A stretch of DNA of 64,000 nucleotides from positions 1 to 64,000 of the forward strand of contig NZ_JAOTEN010000002.1 of the NCBI RefSeq assembly GCF_025628965.1, read 5' to 3'. This DNA is from Chryseobacterium gilvum. Its GTDB lineage: Bacteria > Bacteroidota > Bacteroidia > Flavobacteriales > Weeksellaceae. Shown here piece after piece: positions 35,627 through 46,089 of this stretch (within the stretch, counting starts at the first letter, position 1; each line of letters opens with the position of its first letter). A model generated the notes under the pieces. That model did not search any database. It was not told the DNA's origin and saw only the letters and a list, made by a program, of their open reading frames with translations. Both the position numbers and the translations under genes were made by a program.

Positions 35627-36212
35627 ATGACAAAAAGCAGATTAGAAGCATTTAGTGATGGGGTTTTGGCTATCATCATTACCATTATGGTATTGGATAT
35701 AAACCCCCCCTGAAGGTTCAACCTGGAAAGATCTGATTGCGCTATGGCCTAAATACCTAAGTTACACCCTCAGTTTTATTTATGTAGGAGCCTTCTGGAG
35801 TGTACAGCATCACCTGATGCAGTCTGTAAGCAAGGTAAGTTTCTGGGCACTTTGGGCTAATCTTGCTTTTTTACTCTGGCTTTCCTTTATCCCTTTTGCT
35901 GCGGGGTGGATGAGCCTACATCATTTTGGTTCTAAGCCTGTTATGCTTTACGGAGTCCTGATGTTTTTATGCACTTTAACATTTACATTATTGTTCTTAT
36001 CATTACGCAGCATTCAGGAAGTCGACGGCCTTCTTCATCTGGCTATCCGCTCTCCGGCAAAGCATATTGCTACCTTTACAATGGAAATAGCAGGAATTGC
36101 ATTGGCAGAATATAATACAACCATAAGTTTGATACTGTATACAGGAGTAGTCATCATTTTACTGCTTCCTACAAAAAAGATAGAAAAGGCATTACAAGAC
36201 CAGTCTAAATAA
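35627..36212 (+). pseudogene. TMEM175-family (DUF1211) channel gene broken in a C7 run
   Basis: The frame begins MTKSRLEAFSDGVLAI with the FSDG signature of TMEM175-like potassium channels (DUF1211), then hits a stop after the C7 run at 35704-35710. With six Cs the reading continues as PPEGSTWKDLIALWPKYL and on to the stop at 36210-36212, giving about 194 residues with several hydrophobic helices. The span is 586 bases, one over a multiple of three. The downstream part alone (from 35817) is not a complete gene. A slippage site, phase variation or sequencing error are all possible. Confidence 0.8.
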
Positions 36213-36241
36213 GGCAATAGCTTGTCATTAGTAAAAGTAAG

Positions 36242-36286
36242 ATCCCTTCAATGTCAGCAACGAATACTAGCAAGGAAGGGATTTTA
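36242..36286 (+). terminator. terminator after the TMEM175-like gene
   Basis: ATCCCTTC (36242-36249) pairs with GAAGGGAT (36275-36282), followed by a TTTTATT tail. Confidence 0.7.
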
Positions 36287-36341
36287 TTAATGATTAATTA
36301 TGATTAGCAGAATCTCCATTTGTAAATGTTCTTTCTGTTTT

Positions 36342-37007
36342 TTAATCTAATTTTGCATGGCTTCCTACATAGTGCAGAAATTCTTGTCTTGTGATGGGAT
36401 TGGTTCTAAAAATTCCGCTTAATTCTGCAGTAATGGTTGAGCTTGCTGTATCTTTTATCCCTCTGCAATTTACACAAAGGTGTTTCGCATCAATAATGCA
36501 GGCTACATCTTTTGTTCCCAGAGCTTCTTTCAGCGCATTCACGATTTGCATCGTCAATCTCTCCTGTACCTGCGGCCTTTTAGCATAATAATCTACAATC
36601 CTGTTGATCTTTGACAGGCCGATTACATCTCCGTTTGAGATATATGCAACATGAGCTCTTCCGATAATCGGCAGAAAATGATGCTCGCAGAAAGAGTATA
36701 CCGTGATATCTTTTTCCACCAGCATCTGACGGTATTTATATTTATTTGAAAAAGTGGAAATCCCGGGTTTGTTTTCCGGAAGAAGGCCTCCGAAAATTTC
36801 ATTCACATACATTTTTGCAACCCGTTTTGGGGAATCTTTAAGGGAATCATCTGTCATATCAAGCCCTAAAGTTTCCATAATTTCTCCAAAAAGCGCTGTT
36901 ATTTTTTCTATTTTTTCCTGTGGCGATTTCTCAAAAGCATCTTCGCGGATCGGCGTATGTTCTGTACCCGTGAAAATATCATCATCGTTATCGGTAAAAT
37001 CAACCAT
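36342..37007 (-). CDS. folE: GTP cyclohydrolase I
   Basis: A 221-residue cytosolic enzyme that converts GTP to dihydroneopterin triphosphate at the start of folate synthesis. Zinc ligands are Cys107 and His110 (in CEHH) and Cys178 (in LCVNCRG). The GLSKINRIVDYYAKRPQVQE segment (130-149) is the family core. The N-terminal ~30 residues are an acidic extension. It is divergent from an acyltransferase-like gene. Folate supply connects it loosely with the nearby metF/metH genes. Confidence 0.95.
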   Translation of the reverse strand: MVDFTDNDDDIFTGTEHTPIREDAFEKSPQEKIEKITALFGEIMETLGLDMTDDSLKDSPKRVAKMYVNEIFGGLLPENKPGISTFSNKYKYRQMLVEKDITVYSFCEHHFLPIIGRAHVAYISNGDVIGLSKINRIVDYYAKRPQVQERLTMQIVNALKEALGTKDVACIIDAKHLCVNCRGIKDTASSTITAELSGIFRTNPITRQEFLHYVGSHAKLD

Positions 37008-37100
37008 TTTTATTTATTTTGCAACAAAAATACGGATAAAATTAATTCTTATATTTTTAATTTAATTGATTTACCTTTCAACCTCATTTATCCTAAGAAT

Positions 37101-38255
37101 ATGATTATTGCTGAAGAAGTACAAAATGAAATACAAAAAAAGGAGTTTTTAGAATTTCCTGCAAGACTTTACAAAGATGATAAAGACTATATCCGTCCGC
37201 TGGATCAGGATATTGAATCTGTTTTTGATGAAAGGAAAAACAGATTTTTCCAGGATGGTGAATGCGCCCGGTATTTATTTAAAAACGATCAAAAAGAAAC
37301 GGTAGGAAAAGTAGCGGTATTTGTTAATCGTAGATATATTCAAGATCAGCCAACAGGCGGAATAGGTTTTTTTGACTGTATCAATGATCAGAAAACAGCC
37401 AATGAAATTTTCGATTTCGCAAAAAACTGGCTCCAACAAAAAGGTATGGAAGCGATGGACGGCCCAATTAATTTCGGGGAGCGCGATAAATTTTGGGGCC
37501 TTCTTGTAGAAAGTAATGCCTCACCGCTTTATGCAATGAATTACAATCCATATTACTACAAAGCATTATTTGAAAATTACGGGTTTCAGGAGTATTTTAA
37601 TCAATTGTGCTTCAGCAGAAAAGCGCATGCGCCGGTTTCAAAGATTTTTAATCTGATGCATCAGAAACACAGTCGAAACCCGGTTATTTCGGCGCAGCGA
37701 ATTACCAAAAACAAGCTGAATAAATTTGCCGAAGATTTTGAAAAAGTATATAATATCTCATGGGAAAGTCATGGTGAAGGGAAAGTGATGAGCTGCAATC
37801 AGATCAAAAAAATGTTTAAAATGATGAAACCTGTGATGAATGAGCATATTGCATGGTTTGCTTACGAAAATGAAAAACCTATTGCGATGTGGATCAATAT
37901 CCCCGATCTTAACCAATGGTTTAAATATCTCAATGGAAAATTCGGTTTATGGGAAAAATTAAAATTTTTATGCTATAAGACTTTTAAACACAATACAAAA
38001 TTTGTGGGTTTGATTTTCGGAGTCGTTCCGGAGTGGCAAAACAAAGGCATAGAAGGATATTTAATCGTGGAAGCAGCTAATCATTTTCAAAAAGCTACAA
38101 AATTTGAAGACTTTGAAATGCAATGGATTGGAGACTTTAATCCTAAAATGCTCGGTTTGGCAAAGCATTTGGACACAGAGCTAACAAGAAAATTCACCAC
38201 GTACAGATATTTATTTGACAGAAATAAACCTTTTGTGCGGCATCCTAATCTATAA
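37101..38255 (+). CDS. GNAT-like acyltransferase, 384 aa
   Basis: A soluble protein. The start MIIAEEVQNEIQ is preferred over an upstream in-frame ATG (36957), because the upstream stretch crosses the folE 5' end and is unlike a protein. Visible features are DGPINFGERDKFWGLLV near 112-128 and a C-terminal acetyl-CoA-fold half with GVVPEWQNKGIEGYLIVEAA near 310-329. This is typical of large N-acetyltransferases in Bacteroidetes; the substrate is unknown. It precedes a one-helix membrane protein by 16 bases. Confidence 0.75.
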   Translation: MIIAEEVQNEIQKKEFLEFPARLYKDDKDYIRPLDQDIESVFDERKNRFFQDGECARYLFKNDQKETVGKVAVFVNRRYIQDQPTGGIGFFDCINDQKTANEIFDFAKNWLQQKGMEAMDGPINFGERDKFWGLLVESNASPLYAMNYNPYYYKALFENYGFQEYFNQLCFSRKAHAPVSKIFNLMHQKHSRNPVISAQRITKNKLNKFAEDFEKVYNISWESHGEGKVMSCNQIKKMFKMMKPVMNEHIAWFAYENEKPIAMWINIPDLNQWFKYLNGKFGLWEKLKFLCYKTFKHNTKFVGLIFGVVPEWQNKGIEGYLIVEAANHFQKATKFEDFEMQWIGDFNPKMLGLAKHLDTELTRKFTTYRYLFDRNKPFVRHPNL

Positions 38256-38271
38256 ACCAAAAAAATATTAT

Positions 38272-38757
38272 ATGAACTCATTCTTTATTCTTATTATCTT
38301 TTTTGTCCTTTTAATATTTTCGATCCCTGCAATCATTTTAATTATTGCCTATTTTGCCGCCCGAAGCCGAAAAAAGAAACAGACTGCTTTACTTGTAACA
38401 ATCGAAACTCCCGAATACTATGCTTTTGTAAGATACAATATGGGAAATACGCAAAATCAATTTTTAAAGGTTAAAGCTTTTCAGGGAAGCGGGATCATCT
38501 ATGTGGAAGATCGCAAAATTCATTTTGTAGATACACTGCACCAGAATCCTTATGTTTTTTCCTTAGATGAAAGCTCCATAAAATGGGAAGATGTGAATAT
38601 TGTAAATGGCCTTTTAAAATGGTTTTCAGTAGATGACGGAAATAAAAAATATTACTTCAACATTGAAAGTGGTATGTTTATCTTCAATACCGACTCTTCA
38701 AAACCAACTACAAAAAGTGTTTTTGACCGGTTGGTACAGTACCAGATTTCAATGTAA
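38272..38757 (+). CDS. hypothetical protein with N-terminal membrane anchor, 161 aa
   Basis: The start MNSFFILIIFF is chosen because the hydrophobic helix follows at once; an upstream ATG at 38215 overlaps the previous gene. One N-terminal transmembrane helix (about 3-26) is followed by a basic KKKQ stretch and a cytosolic domain of about 125 residues with no recognised family. It is probably co-transcribed with the acyltransferase-like gene and ends at a shared terminator. Confidence 0.65.
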   Translation: MNSFFILIIFFVLLIFSIPAIILIIAYFAARSRKKKQTALLVTIETPEYYAFVRYNMGNTQNQFLKVKAFQGSGIIYVEDRKIHFVDTLHQNPYVFSLDESSIKWEDVNIVNGLLKWFSVDDGNKKYYFNIESGMFIFNTDSSKPTTKSVFDRLVQYQISM

Positions 38758-38761
38758 AGAT

Positions 38762-38788
38762 AAAGCCTTGTTTGACACAAGGCTTTTA
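38762..38788. terminator. bidirectional terminator between the anchor protein and metF
   Basis: AAAGCCTTGT pairs with ACAAGGCTTT around a 5-base loop, with A- and T-rich flanks. It is placed between convergent stops at 38757 and 38797. Confidence 0.85.
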
Positions 38789-38796
38789 TATCATCT

Positions 38797-39756
38797 TCAG
38801 AAAAGTGCTCCGGCGATTTTTTTGATGTTATCGCTTTTCCCCATTGAGTAAAAATGTAACACAGGAACACCGAAATCAATCAGCTCTCTGCATTGATGAA
38901 TAGCCCATTCTACTCCAATTTGTTTTACGGCTTCATTATTTTTTGCATTTTCTACCTCATTAATTAAATCTTCCGGCAAATCTATTTTAAAGACCTGCGG
39001 TAAAAGTTTCAGATGCTTTTTAGTGGCAATAGGTTTAATTCCCGGAATAATAGGAACTGTGATTCCCATTTCACGGGCTTTCTCTACAAATTCAATAAAT
39101 TTTTTGTTATCAAAAAACATCTGCGTGACAATGTAATCAGCACCTGCATCTACTTTCTGTTTCAGCCATTTTAAATCATAATTCATAGAAGGCGCTTCCA
39201 TATGCTTTTCGGGATAACCGGCAACTCCGATGCAGAATTTATTCAATTCATCACAAATCTGGTCTTCATCATGAAGATATTTTCCACGGCCCAGATTATT
39301 GATCTGATGCACCAAATCCATTGCGCTTGAATGGCCTCCCGGAGTGGCTTCAAAATATTGCAGCCCTTTCATCGCATCGCCACGCAATGCCATAATGTTG
39401 TCGATTCCAAGATACATACAGTCTACCAGAAGATATTCTGTTTCTTCTTTGGTAAATCCTCCGCAAAGCAAATGCGGAACCGTGTCTACATTGTATTTAT
39501 GCTGAATGGCTGCACAAATCCCTAATGTTCCGGGGCGCATTCTGGTGATTCTTCGTTCCATCAATCCATTTCCTTTATCAATATAAATATATTCTTCCCG
39601 TGATGTCGTCACATCGATAAATGGGGGTTTAAATTCCATCAGCGGGTCTATATTTTTGTATAAATCTTCAATTCCGATTCCTTTTTGTGGCGGAACCACT
39701 TCGAGGGAGAATAAAGTTTTTCCGTTTGCATTTTTTATATGGTCTGTGATTTTCAT
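38797..39756 (-). CDS. metF: methylenetetrahydrofolate reductase
   Basis: A 319-residue FAD-dependent enzyme that reduces methylenetetrahydrofolate to 5-methyltetrahydrofolate for methionine synthase. N-terminal SLEVVPPQKG, central DNIMALRGDAMKG (about 117-129), and QMFFDNKKF (about 211-219) are family segments. It is the last gene of the methionine cluster, 79 bases after the C-terminal methionine synthase gene, and ends at the bidirectional terminator. The SAM-I riboswitch upstream of metX may influence it only if transcription runs through the whole cluster. Confidence 0.95.
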   Translation of the reverse strand: MKITDHIKNANGKTLFSLEVVPPQKGIGIEDLYKNIDPLMEFKPPFIDVTTSREEYIYIDKGNGLMERRITRMRPGTLGICAAIQHKYNVDTVPHLLCGGFTKEETEYLLVDCMYLGIDNIMALRGDAMKGLQYFEATPGGHSSAMDLVHQINNLGRGKYLHDEDQICDELNKFCIGVAGYPEKHMEAPSMNYDLKWLKQKVDAGADYIVTQMFFDNKKFIEFVEKAREMGITVPIIPGIKPIATKKHLKLLPQVFKIDLPEDLINEVENAKNNEAVKQIGVEWAIHQCRELIDFGVPVLHFYSMGKSDNIKKIAGALF

Positions 39757-39835
39757 TATATGTTTTTGTTGATTGTTAATAGTTCTTATTGGTTTAGTAT
39801 TGTCTATAAATATCTATAAACCATACACTATTTTA

Positions 39836-42499
39836 TTAATCTGCTAAATTAGGCGACAGCCATTTTCTGGCTTCCTGTAAAGGGATTTCTTTTCTTTTTG
39901 AATATTCTTTCAACTGATCTTCTGCAATCTTTCCCAATCCAAAATATTTGGCGTGCGGACTTCCGAAATAATATCCTGAAACTGAGGCCGTCGGGAACAT
40001 CGCTAAACTTTCCGTGAGATAGACCCCGATATTTTCTTCTACATGTAAAAGATTCCAAATCGCATGTTTTTCCAAATGGTCGGGACACGCCGGATAACCC
40101 GGAGCGGGACGGATCCCTTTATATTTTTCGGCAATTAAATCTTCATTGCTTAAGTTTTCCTGATTGGCATATCCCCAATATTCGGTTCGGACTTTTTTAT
40201 GTAAAAATTCGGCGTACGCTTCTGCAAAACGGTCGGCAAGCGCTTTCACCATAATTGCGTTGTAATCATCATTTGCTTTTTCGTATTCTTCTGATAATTC
40301 ATCGGTCCCGAAACCTGTCGTCACACAAAAAGCACCTACATAATCGGTTTTCCCTGAACGTTGAGGAGCAATAAAATCACTTAACGCCAAATATTCTTTG
40401 CCTTTCGATTTTTGCAATTGTTGTCTTAAGGTGATAAATTTTGCCTGTTGCTGATTGTTTTCATCAAAAATGAGGATATCATCACATTCCGTTGAGTTGG
40501 CTTTAAAAATTCCAAAAACTGCTTTTGCAGTGAGTGATTTTTCGTCTAAAATTCTTTTTAAAATAACCTGGGCATCTTTAAACAGTTCTCTCGCCTGAGT
40601 ACCGACAACCTCATCATCAAAAATATTCGGATATTTCCCGTGAAGATCCCAACTTCTGAAAAATGGTGACCAGTCGATGAATGGAACCAACTCATTCAAA
40701 TCCTGATTTTCAAATACCTGTATTCCCAATTGATTGGGCGTGAAAATTTCTTCGTTTTCCCAATTAATTTTAAATTGATCTCTTCTCGCATCTTCAATCG
40801 AGACATATTCTTTATCAATCTGCCTGTTTAAAAACTTTTCACGGAAATCTGAATATTCACTTTTTAAATCATCAACATATTCTTTATTTCTGTCACCCAA
40901 TAAAGAACTCACCACATTCACCGCTCTGGAAGCATCGTTCACATGAACAACCGCATTTTTATACTTTAAATCAATTTTTACGGCAGTATGCGCTTTTGAA
41001 GTTGTTGCCCCCCCAATTAATAAAGGGAAATTTAAATTTTGTCTTTCCAATTCCTGAGCGATGTAGACCATTTCATCCAGACTTGGTGTGATCAATCCGC
41101 TTAACCCGATTACATCAACTTGATGATCAATTGCCGCCTGAATAATTTTTTCTGCAGGAACCATTACACCCAGATCAACGATTTCATAATTGTTACATCC
41201 CAAAACAACGCTCACAATATTTTTACCAATATCATGAACATCGCCTTTAACCGTTGCCATTAAAATTTTTCCGTTTGCTGGTCTTGAACCGTCTTTTTCC
41301 GCCTCAATGAAAGGCTGTAAATACGCAACGGCCTTTTTCATCACCCTTGCTGATTTTACCACTTGTGGCAAAAACATTTTTCCACTCCCGAATAAATCAC
41401 CGACAACGCCCATTCCGGTCATTAAATTAACTTCGATCACGTGTAAAGGTTTTGCAGACTGTAGTCTCGCTTCTTCCACATCTTCTTCGATAAAACGGTC
41501 GATCCCTTTTACCAAAGCGTGTGTAATTCTTTCCTGTAAAGGTCTTGTGCGCCATTCGAGCTCTTCAACAACTTCTTTTTTTACCGATTTATGTTTTTCG
41601 GAATACTCCAAAAGCCGTTCTGTAGCATCTTCTCTTTTATCGAGAATAACGTCTTCTACGAGTTTTAATAATTCTTTATTAATTTCATCATATACCTCAA
41701 GCATCGCCGGGTTTACGATCCCGATATTCATTCCTGCCTGAATGGCGTGATACAGGAAAACCGAGTGCATCGCTTCTCGCACCGTGTCATTTCCGCGGAA
41801 AGAGAACGAAACATTGCTTACACCGCCGCTTACAGAAACATACGGAAGATTTTGACGGACCCATCTTGTGGCTTCAATAAAGTCGATTGCATTTCTTCTG
41901 TGCTCGTCCATTCCGGTGGCCACCGGGAAAATATTCAAATCAAAAATGATATCTTCTGCCGGAAACCCAACCTGATTCACCAAAATATCATAAGACCGTT
42001 TTGAGATCTCAAGCCTGCGATCGTAATTATCGGCTTGTCCGTCTTCATCAAAAGCCATGACAATTACCGCTGCACCGTATCTTTTAATCGCTTTTGCCTG
42101 TTTAATGAATTCTTCCTCACCTCCTTTTAAGCTGATAGAATTCACGACAGATTTCCCCTGAACCACTTGCAGCCCTGCTTCCAGAATTTCCCATTTTGAA
42201 GAGTCGATCATAATCGGAATCTTGGAAATGTCGGGTTCTGAAGCAATTAAATTCAGGAATTTTATCATGGAAGCTTTTCCGTCTATCAATCCGTCATCAA
42301 AATTAACATCCAGAATCTGTGCACCGCCTTCAACCTGATGACGGGCAATATCCAATGCTTCAGAAAATTTTTCTTCTTTAATTAATCTTAAAAATTTTTT
42401 GGAACCGGCAACGTTTGTTCTTTCACCAACGTTGATGAAGTTACTTTCCGGCGTAATAATCAGAGGCTCAAGCCCCGATAATTTTAAATATTTCATCAA
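39836..42499 (-). CDS. metH: methionine synthase, C-terminal part (folate, cobalamin and activation domains)
   Basis: An 887-residue cobalamin-dependent protein. Residues about 1-300 form the pterin-binding barrel ([16 protein letters not shown] near 21-36). The cobalamin part carries DVHDIGKN at 420-427, with His422 as axial ligand. The last ~300 residues are the SAM-dependent activation domain ([12 protein letters not shown]). The homocysteine-binding half is a separate gene (43659-44669). Together they total 1223 residues, about the length of a one-chain MetH. The desaturase gene lies between them, three bases upstream of this start. Confidence 0.95.
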   Translation of the reverse strand: MMKYLKLSGLEPLIITPESNFINVGERTNVAGSKKFLRLIKEEKFSEALDIARHQVEGGAQILDVNFDDGLIDGKASMIKFLNLIASEPDISKIPIMIDSSKWEILEAGLQVVQGKSVVNSISLKGGEEEFIKQAKAIKRYGAAVIVMAFDEDGQADNYDRRLEISKRSYDILVNQVGFPAEDIIFDLNIFPVATGMDEHRRNAIDFIEATRWVRQNLPYVSVSGGVSNVSFSFRGNDTVREAMHSVFLYHAIQAGMNIGIVNPAMLEVYDEINKELLKLVEDVILDKREDATERLLEYSEKHKSVKKEVVEELEWRTRPLQERITHALVKGIDRFIEEDVEEARLQSAKPLHVIEVNLMTGMGVVGDLFGSGKMFLPQVVKSARVMKKAVAYLQPFIEAEKDGSRPANGKILMATVKGDVHDIGKNIVSVVLGCNNYEIVDLGVMVPAEKIIQAAIDHQVDVIGLSGLITPSLDEMVYIAQELERQNLNFPLLIGGATTSKAHTAVKIDLKYKNAVVHVNDASRAVNVVSSLLGDRNKEYVDDLKSEYSDFREKFLNRQIDKEYVSIEDARRDQFKINWENEEIFTPNQLGIQVFENQDLNELVPFIDWSPFFRSWDLHGKYPNIFDDEVVGTQARELFKDAQVILKRILDEKSLTAKAVFGIFKANSTECDDILIFDENNQQQAKFITLRQQLQKSKGKEYLALSDFIAPQRSGKTDYVGAFCVTTGFGTDELSEEYEKANDDYNAIMVKALADRFAEAYAEFLHKKVRTEYWGYANQENLSNEDLIAEKYKGIRPAPGYPACPDHLEKHAIWNLLHVEENIGVYLTESLAMFPTASVSGYYFGSPHAKYFGLGKIAEDQLKEYSKRKEIPLQEARKWLSPNLAD

Positions 42500-42502
42500 T
42501 TT

Positions 42503-43594
42503 TTATTCTTCTAAAATGTAATATGCATTATTTGCATTTTGCCTGAGTAAATCGACATGTTTGCCCAAAGCAGTAAATATGGGGAACCTTTTGTAGGATA
42601 AATTGTGTTCTTGTGCGAATTTTTCTATTTCATCAGTAATTTCATTATAATAGAGATAGCTGTAATTTGGGAATAAATGATGGGCAACATGAAAATTGAA
42701 ATTTCCCAACAGATTTCTTACAAACCAATTGTTTTCTTTTAAATCATTGGTCACTTCAAACTGGTGATTCAGCCAGCTGAACGGCAAATCGTTTTTCTCA
42801 TTCAGTTTCGGAAAAGCATTATCAGGAAGCGGATGTAAAGGCAATAGCACAAATAGCGCAAAAATACTTGCCGTGATAACTTGCAAAAACCAGGCTCCCA
42901 AAGCCAGACCAACCGAAACCTTAAAAAATACAATCGGAATTATAATCTGATAAAAGAAATAGAACAATTTGAAAGCAATCATTTTCACTTTTTCAATGGC
43001 CGGAATCGCTCCCTGCGTTTTTAGAATTACTCTCTCTTTATCAAAAAAGTCCCTGAAATCTCTGATAAACATCCAATTGAAAAGATATAACGGATAGACC
43101 AGAAAGAAAAACAAATGCTGATATTTCTGAATCCCTTTTGCTTTAATCCAGGGAATAATTAGAAGCAAACCGCTCTGTTCAATATCTGTATCCCAACCGT
43201 CAACATTGGGGTACGCATGATGACTTGCGATGTGGCGTTTTTTCCAGATGTAAGAATTGGCTCCTACGAAATCGAAAATCTTTAAAACCAACCCATTTAA
43301 TCTTTTACTTTTAAAAATATTATTGTGTGCCGCTTCATGAATTAAATTCAGATAAATCAAAACAAGCGCAATTCCCATCAAGACAAAACTCATTACATAT
43401 ATTCCTGATCTTTCTGCATTAAAAAGAGCAAAAACATACAGCCCAATATAAATAAGAGGCAGTACAACAGCTTTCAGCTGAATGTAAATATCTCTGTTTT
43501 CCTGAATGTTTTCTACTCGCTGGTTCACTTTTTTTCTGAGTTCATTAAATAGTTTTGCATCGTCTGGATTTTTTAAGTAAATAGGCTTTTCCAT
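42503..43594 (-). CDS. membrane fatty acid desaturase
   Basis: A 363-residue integral membrane di-iron desaturase. Three histidine boxes are visible: HEAAHNN (about 87-93), HIASHHAYP (about 120-128), and HVAHHLFPN (about 303-311, in NFHVAHHLF). Four or so hydrophobic helices lie between them. It would introduce a double bond in a membrane acyl chain. It sits between the two halves of methionine synthase, its stop three bases from the C-terminal metH start. This suggests co-transcription but no obvious metabolic link. Confidence 0.9.
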   Translation of the reverse strand: MEKPIYLKNPDDAKLFNELRKKVNQRVENIQENRDIYIQLKAVVLPLIYIGLYVFALFNAERSGIYVMSFVLMGIALVLIYLNLIHEAAHNNIFKSKRLNGLVLKIFDFVGANSYIWKKRHIASHHAYPNVDGWDTDIEQSGLLLIIPWIKAKGIQKYQHLFFFLVYPLYLFNWMFIRDFRDFFDKERVILKTQGAIPAIEKVKMIAFKLFYFFYQIIIPIVFFKVSVGLALGAWFLQVITASIFALFVLLPLHPLPDNAFPKLNEKNDLPFSWLNHQFEVTNDLKENNWFVRNLLGNFNFHVAHHLFPNYSYLYYNEITDEIEKFAQEHNLSYKRFPIFTALGKHVDLLRQNANNAYYILEE

Positions 43595-43658
43595 AGAATG
43601 AGTTTTGATGTGATTATTAATAAATTTTACGTAAATCTTTAATTTCCATCAACAAAAA

Positions 43659-44669
43659 TCATACAAAAAGCTTCACTTTTCTGGGCTTATAATTTTTTAC
43701 CAGTGCAGCAATTGCGCTAATGTGATCGGGTGTCGTCCCACAGCAGCCACCGATAATATTGATCAATCCTTTTTCTGCATATTCTTTGATCTGCACAGCC
43801 ATATCTTCCGGTGTTTCGTCATATTTCCCAAAAGCGTTGGGAAGTCCTGCATTCGGGTACGCTGAAACATAAAATTCTGAATTGTGCGCCAAAGTTTCCA
43901 AATAGGGTGTGAGCTGATTGGCTCCCAATGCACAATTAAAACCTACACTCAGCAAATTCAGATGAGAAACTGAAATTAAGAACGCTTCTGCGGTTTGCCC
44001 GCTCAGTGTTCTTCCGGACGCATCTGTAATGGTTCCGGAAACCATAATTGGTATTTTAATGTCTCTTTCATCCTGAATTTCATCAATCGCAAACAAAGCT
44101 GCTTTTGCATTTAAGGTATCGAAAACCGTCTCTACGAGTAAAACATCCGCACCACCGTCTAACAAAGCTTCAGACTGTTGTTTGTACGCCAATCTCAATT
44201 CATCAAAAGTAATCGCACGATAACCGGGATCGTTGACATCCGGACTTAAACTTGCCGTTCTGTTTGTAGGACCGATAGAACCGGCAACAAATCTTGGTTT
44301 ATCAGGATTTTTAGTAGTGTATTCGTCACAGGCTTTTCTTGCTATTTTGGCAGATTCATAATTTAGCTCATAAACCAGCTCTTCCATGTGGTAATCGGCC
44401 ATCGCAATGGTCGTTCCTGAGAACGTATTGGTTTCGATGATGTCTGCTCCGGCTTCGAGATATTTGTTATGAACTTCTTCGATCGCCTGAGGCTGCGTCA
44501 GAGAAAGCAGATCGTTATTTCCTTTCACAGAAGATTTCCATTCTTTAAAACGTGCGCCACGATAGTCTTCTTCTTCAAATTTGTACCGCTGAAGCATCGT
44601 TCCCATCGCTCCGTCAAGAACTAAAATTCTTTCGGATAGGGCTTTGTATAATTGTTCTGAATTTTTCAT
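43659..44669 (-). CDS. metH: methionine synthase, N-terminal homocysteine S-methyltransferase part
   Basis: A 336-residue barrel domain that binds homocysteine through zinc. The zinc thiols are Cys246 (GFNCALG) and Cys309/Cys310 ([10 protein letters not shown]). The N-terminal [13 protein letters not shown] is the family start. A single-chain MetH would continue directly into the folate domain; here translation ends, and the desaturase gene follows 64 bases on. It is presumed to assemble with the 887-residue partner. A stand-alone S-methylmethionine-type methyltransferase is less likely, given the partner. Confidence 0.92.
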   Translation of the reverse strand: MKNSEQLYKALSERILVLDGAMGTMLQRYKFEEEDYRGARFKEWKSSVKGNNDLLSLTQPQAIEEVHNKYLEAGADIIETNTFSGTTIAMADYHMEELVYELNYESAKIARKACDEYTTKNPDKPRFVAGSIGPTNRTASLSPDVNDPGYRAITFDELRLAYKQQSEALLDGGADVLLVETVFDTLNAKAALFAIDEIQDERDIKIPIMVSGTITDASGRTLSGQTAEAFLISVSHLNLLSVGFNCALGANQLTPYLETLAHNSEFYVSAYPNAGLPNAFGKYDETPEDMAVQIKEYAEKGLINIIGGCCGTTPDHISAIAALVKNYKPRKVKLFV

Positions 44670-44760
44670 TTTATATTTTCGTCATTAAACAAATCGTTAA
44701 TTGATATTTTACCATACTTTTCACATATGCTATTACTGTTGAACCTTTCGGTTTTTTTTG

Positions 44761-44838
44761 CAGCCCGACTTGAGCGGAGCTCTTTTTTGTGCAGCAAAGC
44801 GGAACAAAAAAAGCGGGAGCGGAAGGCGGAAACAGCTG
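44761..44838. repeat. GC-rich imperfect inverted repeat in the met cluster
   Basis: The segment begins CAGCCCGACTTGAGCGGAG and ends GGCGGAAACAGCTG. T- and A-runs in the middle (TTTTTTGT and ACAAAAAAA) can pair, and GC-rich arms lie on either side. Its composition differs sharply from the AT-rich flanks. I recall similar segments as dispersed intergenic repeats in Chryseobacterium, but this was not checked. Confidence 0.5.
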
Positions 44839-44849
44839 CCCAAATTATT

Positions 44850-46016
44850 TTAATCCAATGCCTGTTTTAAATCTGCAATAATATCCTCTACATTCTCTAA
44901 ACCTACAGAACAACGAACCAAACCTGCTGTAATTCCTACTTCATTTCTTTCTTCGTCCGCTAATTTTGAGTGTGTTGTGGAAGCCGGATGCGTAACAATC
45001 GTTCTGGTATCCCCTAAATTTGCAGAAAGGGAGCACATTTTTATGTTGTCTAAAAACGTTCTCCCGCCTTCAATGCCGCCTTTGATCTCGAAAGCGACGA
45101 TGTTTCCTCCCAATTTCATTTGTTTTTTGGCAATCGCGTAGCTTGGATGAGAAGGTAGGAATGGATATTTGGTACGTTCAACATTTGGATGGCTTTCTAA
45201 AAACCGGGCAACTTTCAAAGCATTTTCGCAATGTTTTTCTACACGGATTGCTAATGTTTCCAAGCTTTTTGATAATACCCATGCATTGAAAGGTGACATT
45301 GCGGGTCCTGTATTTCTTGCGAAAAGATAAATTTCGCGAATTAAATCTTCTTTGCCGACCGCTACTCCACCCAAAACCCGCCCCTGTCCGTCAATTAACT
45401 TTGTAGCAGAATGCACGACAATATCCGCTCCGTATTTGATCGGCTGCTGAAGGTAAGGTGTTGCAAAACAATTGTCTACTATGAAGATCAGGTCATGCTT
45501 TTTTGCAATTTGCCCGAAAAACTCTAAATCTAAAATTTCAATGGCCGGGTTTGTCGGCGTTTCCAGATATAGGATTTTCGTGTTTGGCTGGATATACGTT
45601 TCAATATTTTCTGCATCTTCGGCTTTGAAGTAGGTTGTTTCAATATTCCATTTCGGGAAATATTTTGTAAACAGGGTATGCGTAGAACCAAACACTGACT
45701 GACAGCTTACCATATGATCTCCTGAATTTAACAAAGCGGCAAATGTAGAATAAATGGCGGCCATTCCTGTTGCAAAAGCGTAGCCTGCTTCTGCGCCTTC
45801 CATTTTTGTGATTTTATCTGTAAATTCTGTAACATTCGGGTTTGAAAACCGGCTGTATAGATTCTTTGATTTCTCTTCCGCAAAACTTGCCCTCATGTCT
45901 TCCGCATCCTGAAAAACAAAGCTTGAGGTAAGATATAACGGTGTAGAATGCTCGTCAAATTGCGAACGTTCGGTTTGGGTGCGTATGGCTAATGTTTCAA
46001 AATTTTCTTCTTTCAT
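44850..46016 (-). CDS. metZ: trans-sulfuration enzyme (O-acyl-homoserine sulfhydrylase type, MetZ/MetB-like)
   Basis: A 388-residue PLP enzyme of the Cys/Met metabolism family. The catalytic Lys is Lys206 in VHSATKLIDGQG. Other family segments are YSRFSNPNVTEF (about 54-65), EGAEAGYAFATGMAAI and LETPTNPAIE (about 151-160). With MetX upstream, it most likely makes homocysteine directly from O-acetylhomoserine and sulfide. A cystathionine gamma-synthase role cannot be excluded. Its neighbours are homoserine dehydrogenase upstream and metH-N downstream. Confidence 0.88.
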   Translation of the reverse strand: MKEENFETLAIRTQTERSQFDEHSTPLYLTSSFVFQDAEDMRASFAEEKSKNLYSRFSNPNVTEFTDKITKMEGAEAGYAFATGMAAIYSTFAALLNSGDHMVSCQSVFGSTHTLFTKYFPKWNIETTYFKAEDAENIETYIQPNTKILYLETPTNPAIEILDLEFFGQIAKKHDLIFIVDNCFATPYLQQPIKYGADIVVHSATKLIDGQGRVLGGVAVGKEDLIREIYLFARNTGPAMSPFNAWVLSKSLETLAIRVEKHCENALKVARFLESHPNVERTKYPFLPSHPSYAIAKKQMKLGGNIVAFEIKGGIEGGRTFLDNIKMCSLSANLGDTRTIVTHPASTTHSKLADEERNEVGITAGLVRCSVGLENVEDIIADLKQALD

Positions 46017-46089
46017 TTTTGATTTTGTTTTCCATAAGTTGGACCTTTAGCTATTCGATATTGAATCCGTAAGGTTTGTAAATGGCTTG

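Noticed and set aside
35817..36212. 131-aa membrane ORF as an intact gene
   Set aside because: It starts at an internal Met of the frameshifted TMEM175-like gene; the FSDG start lies upstream in the other frame.
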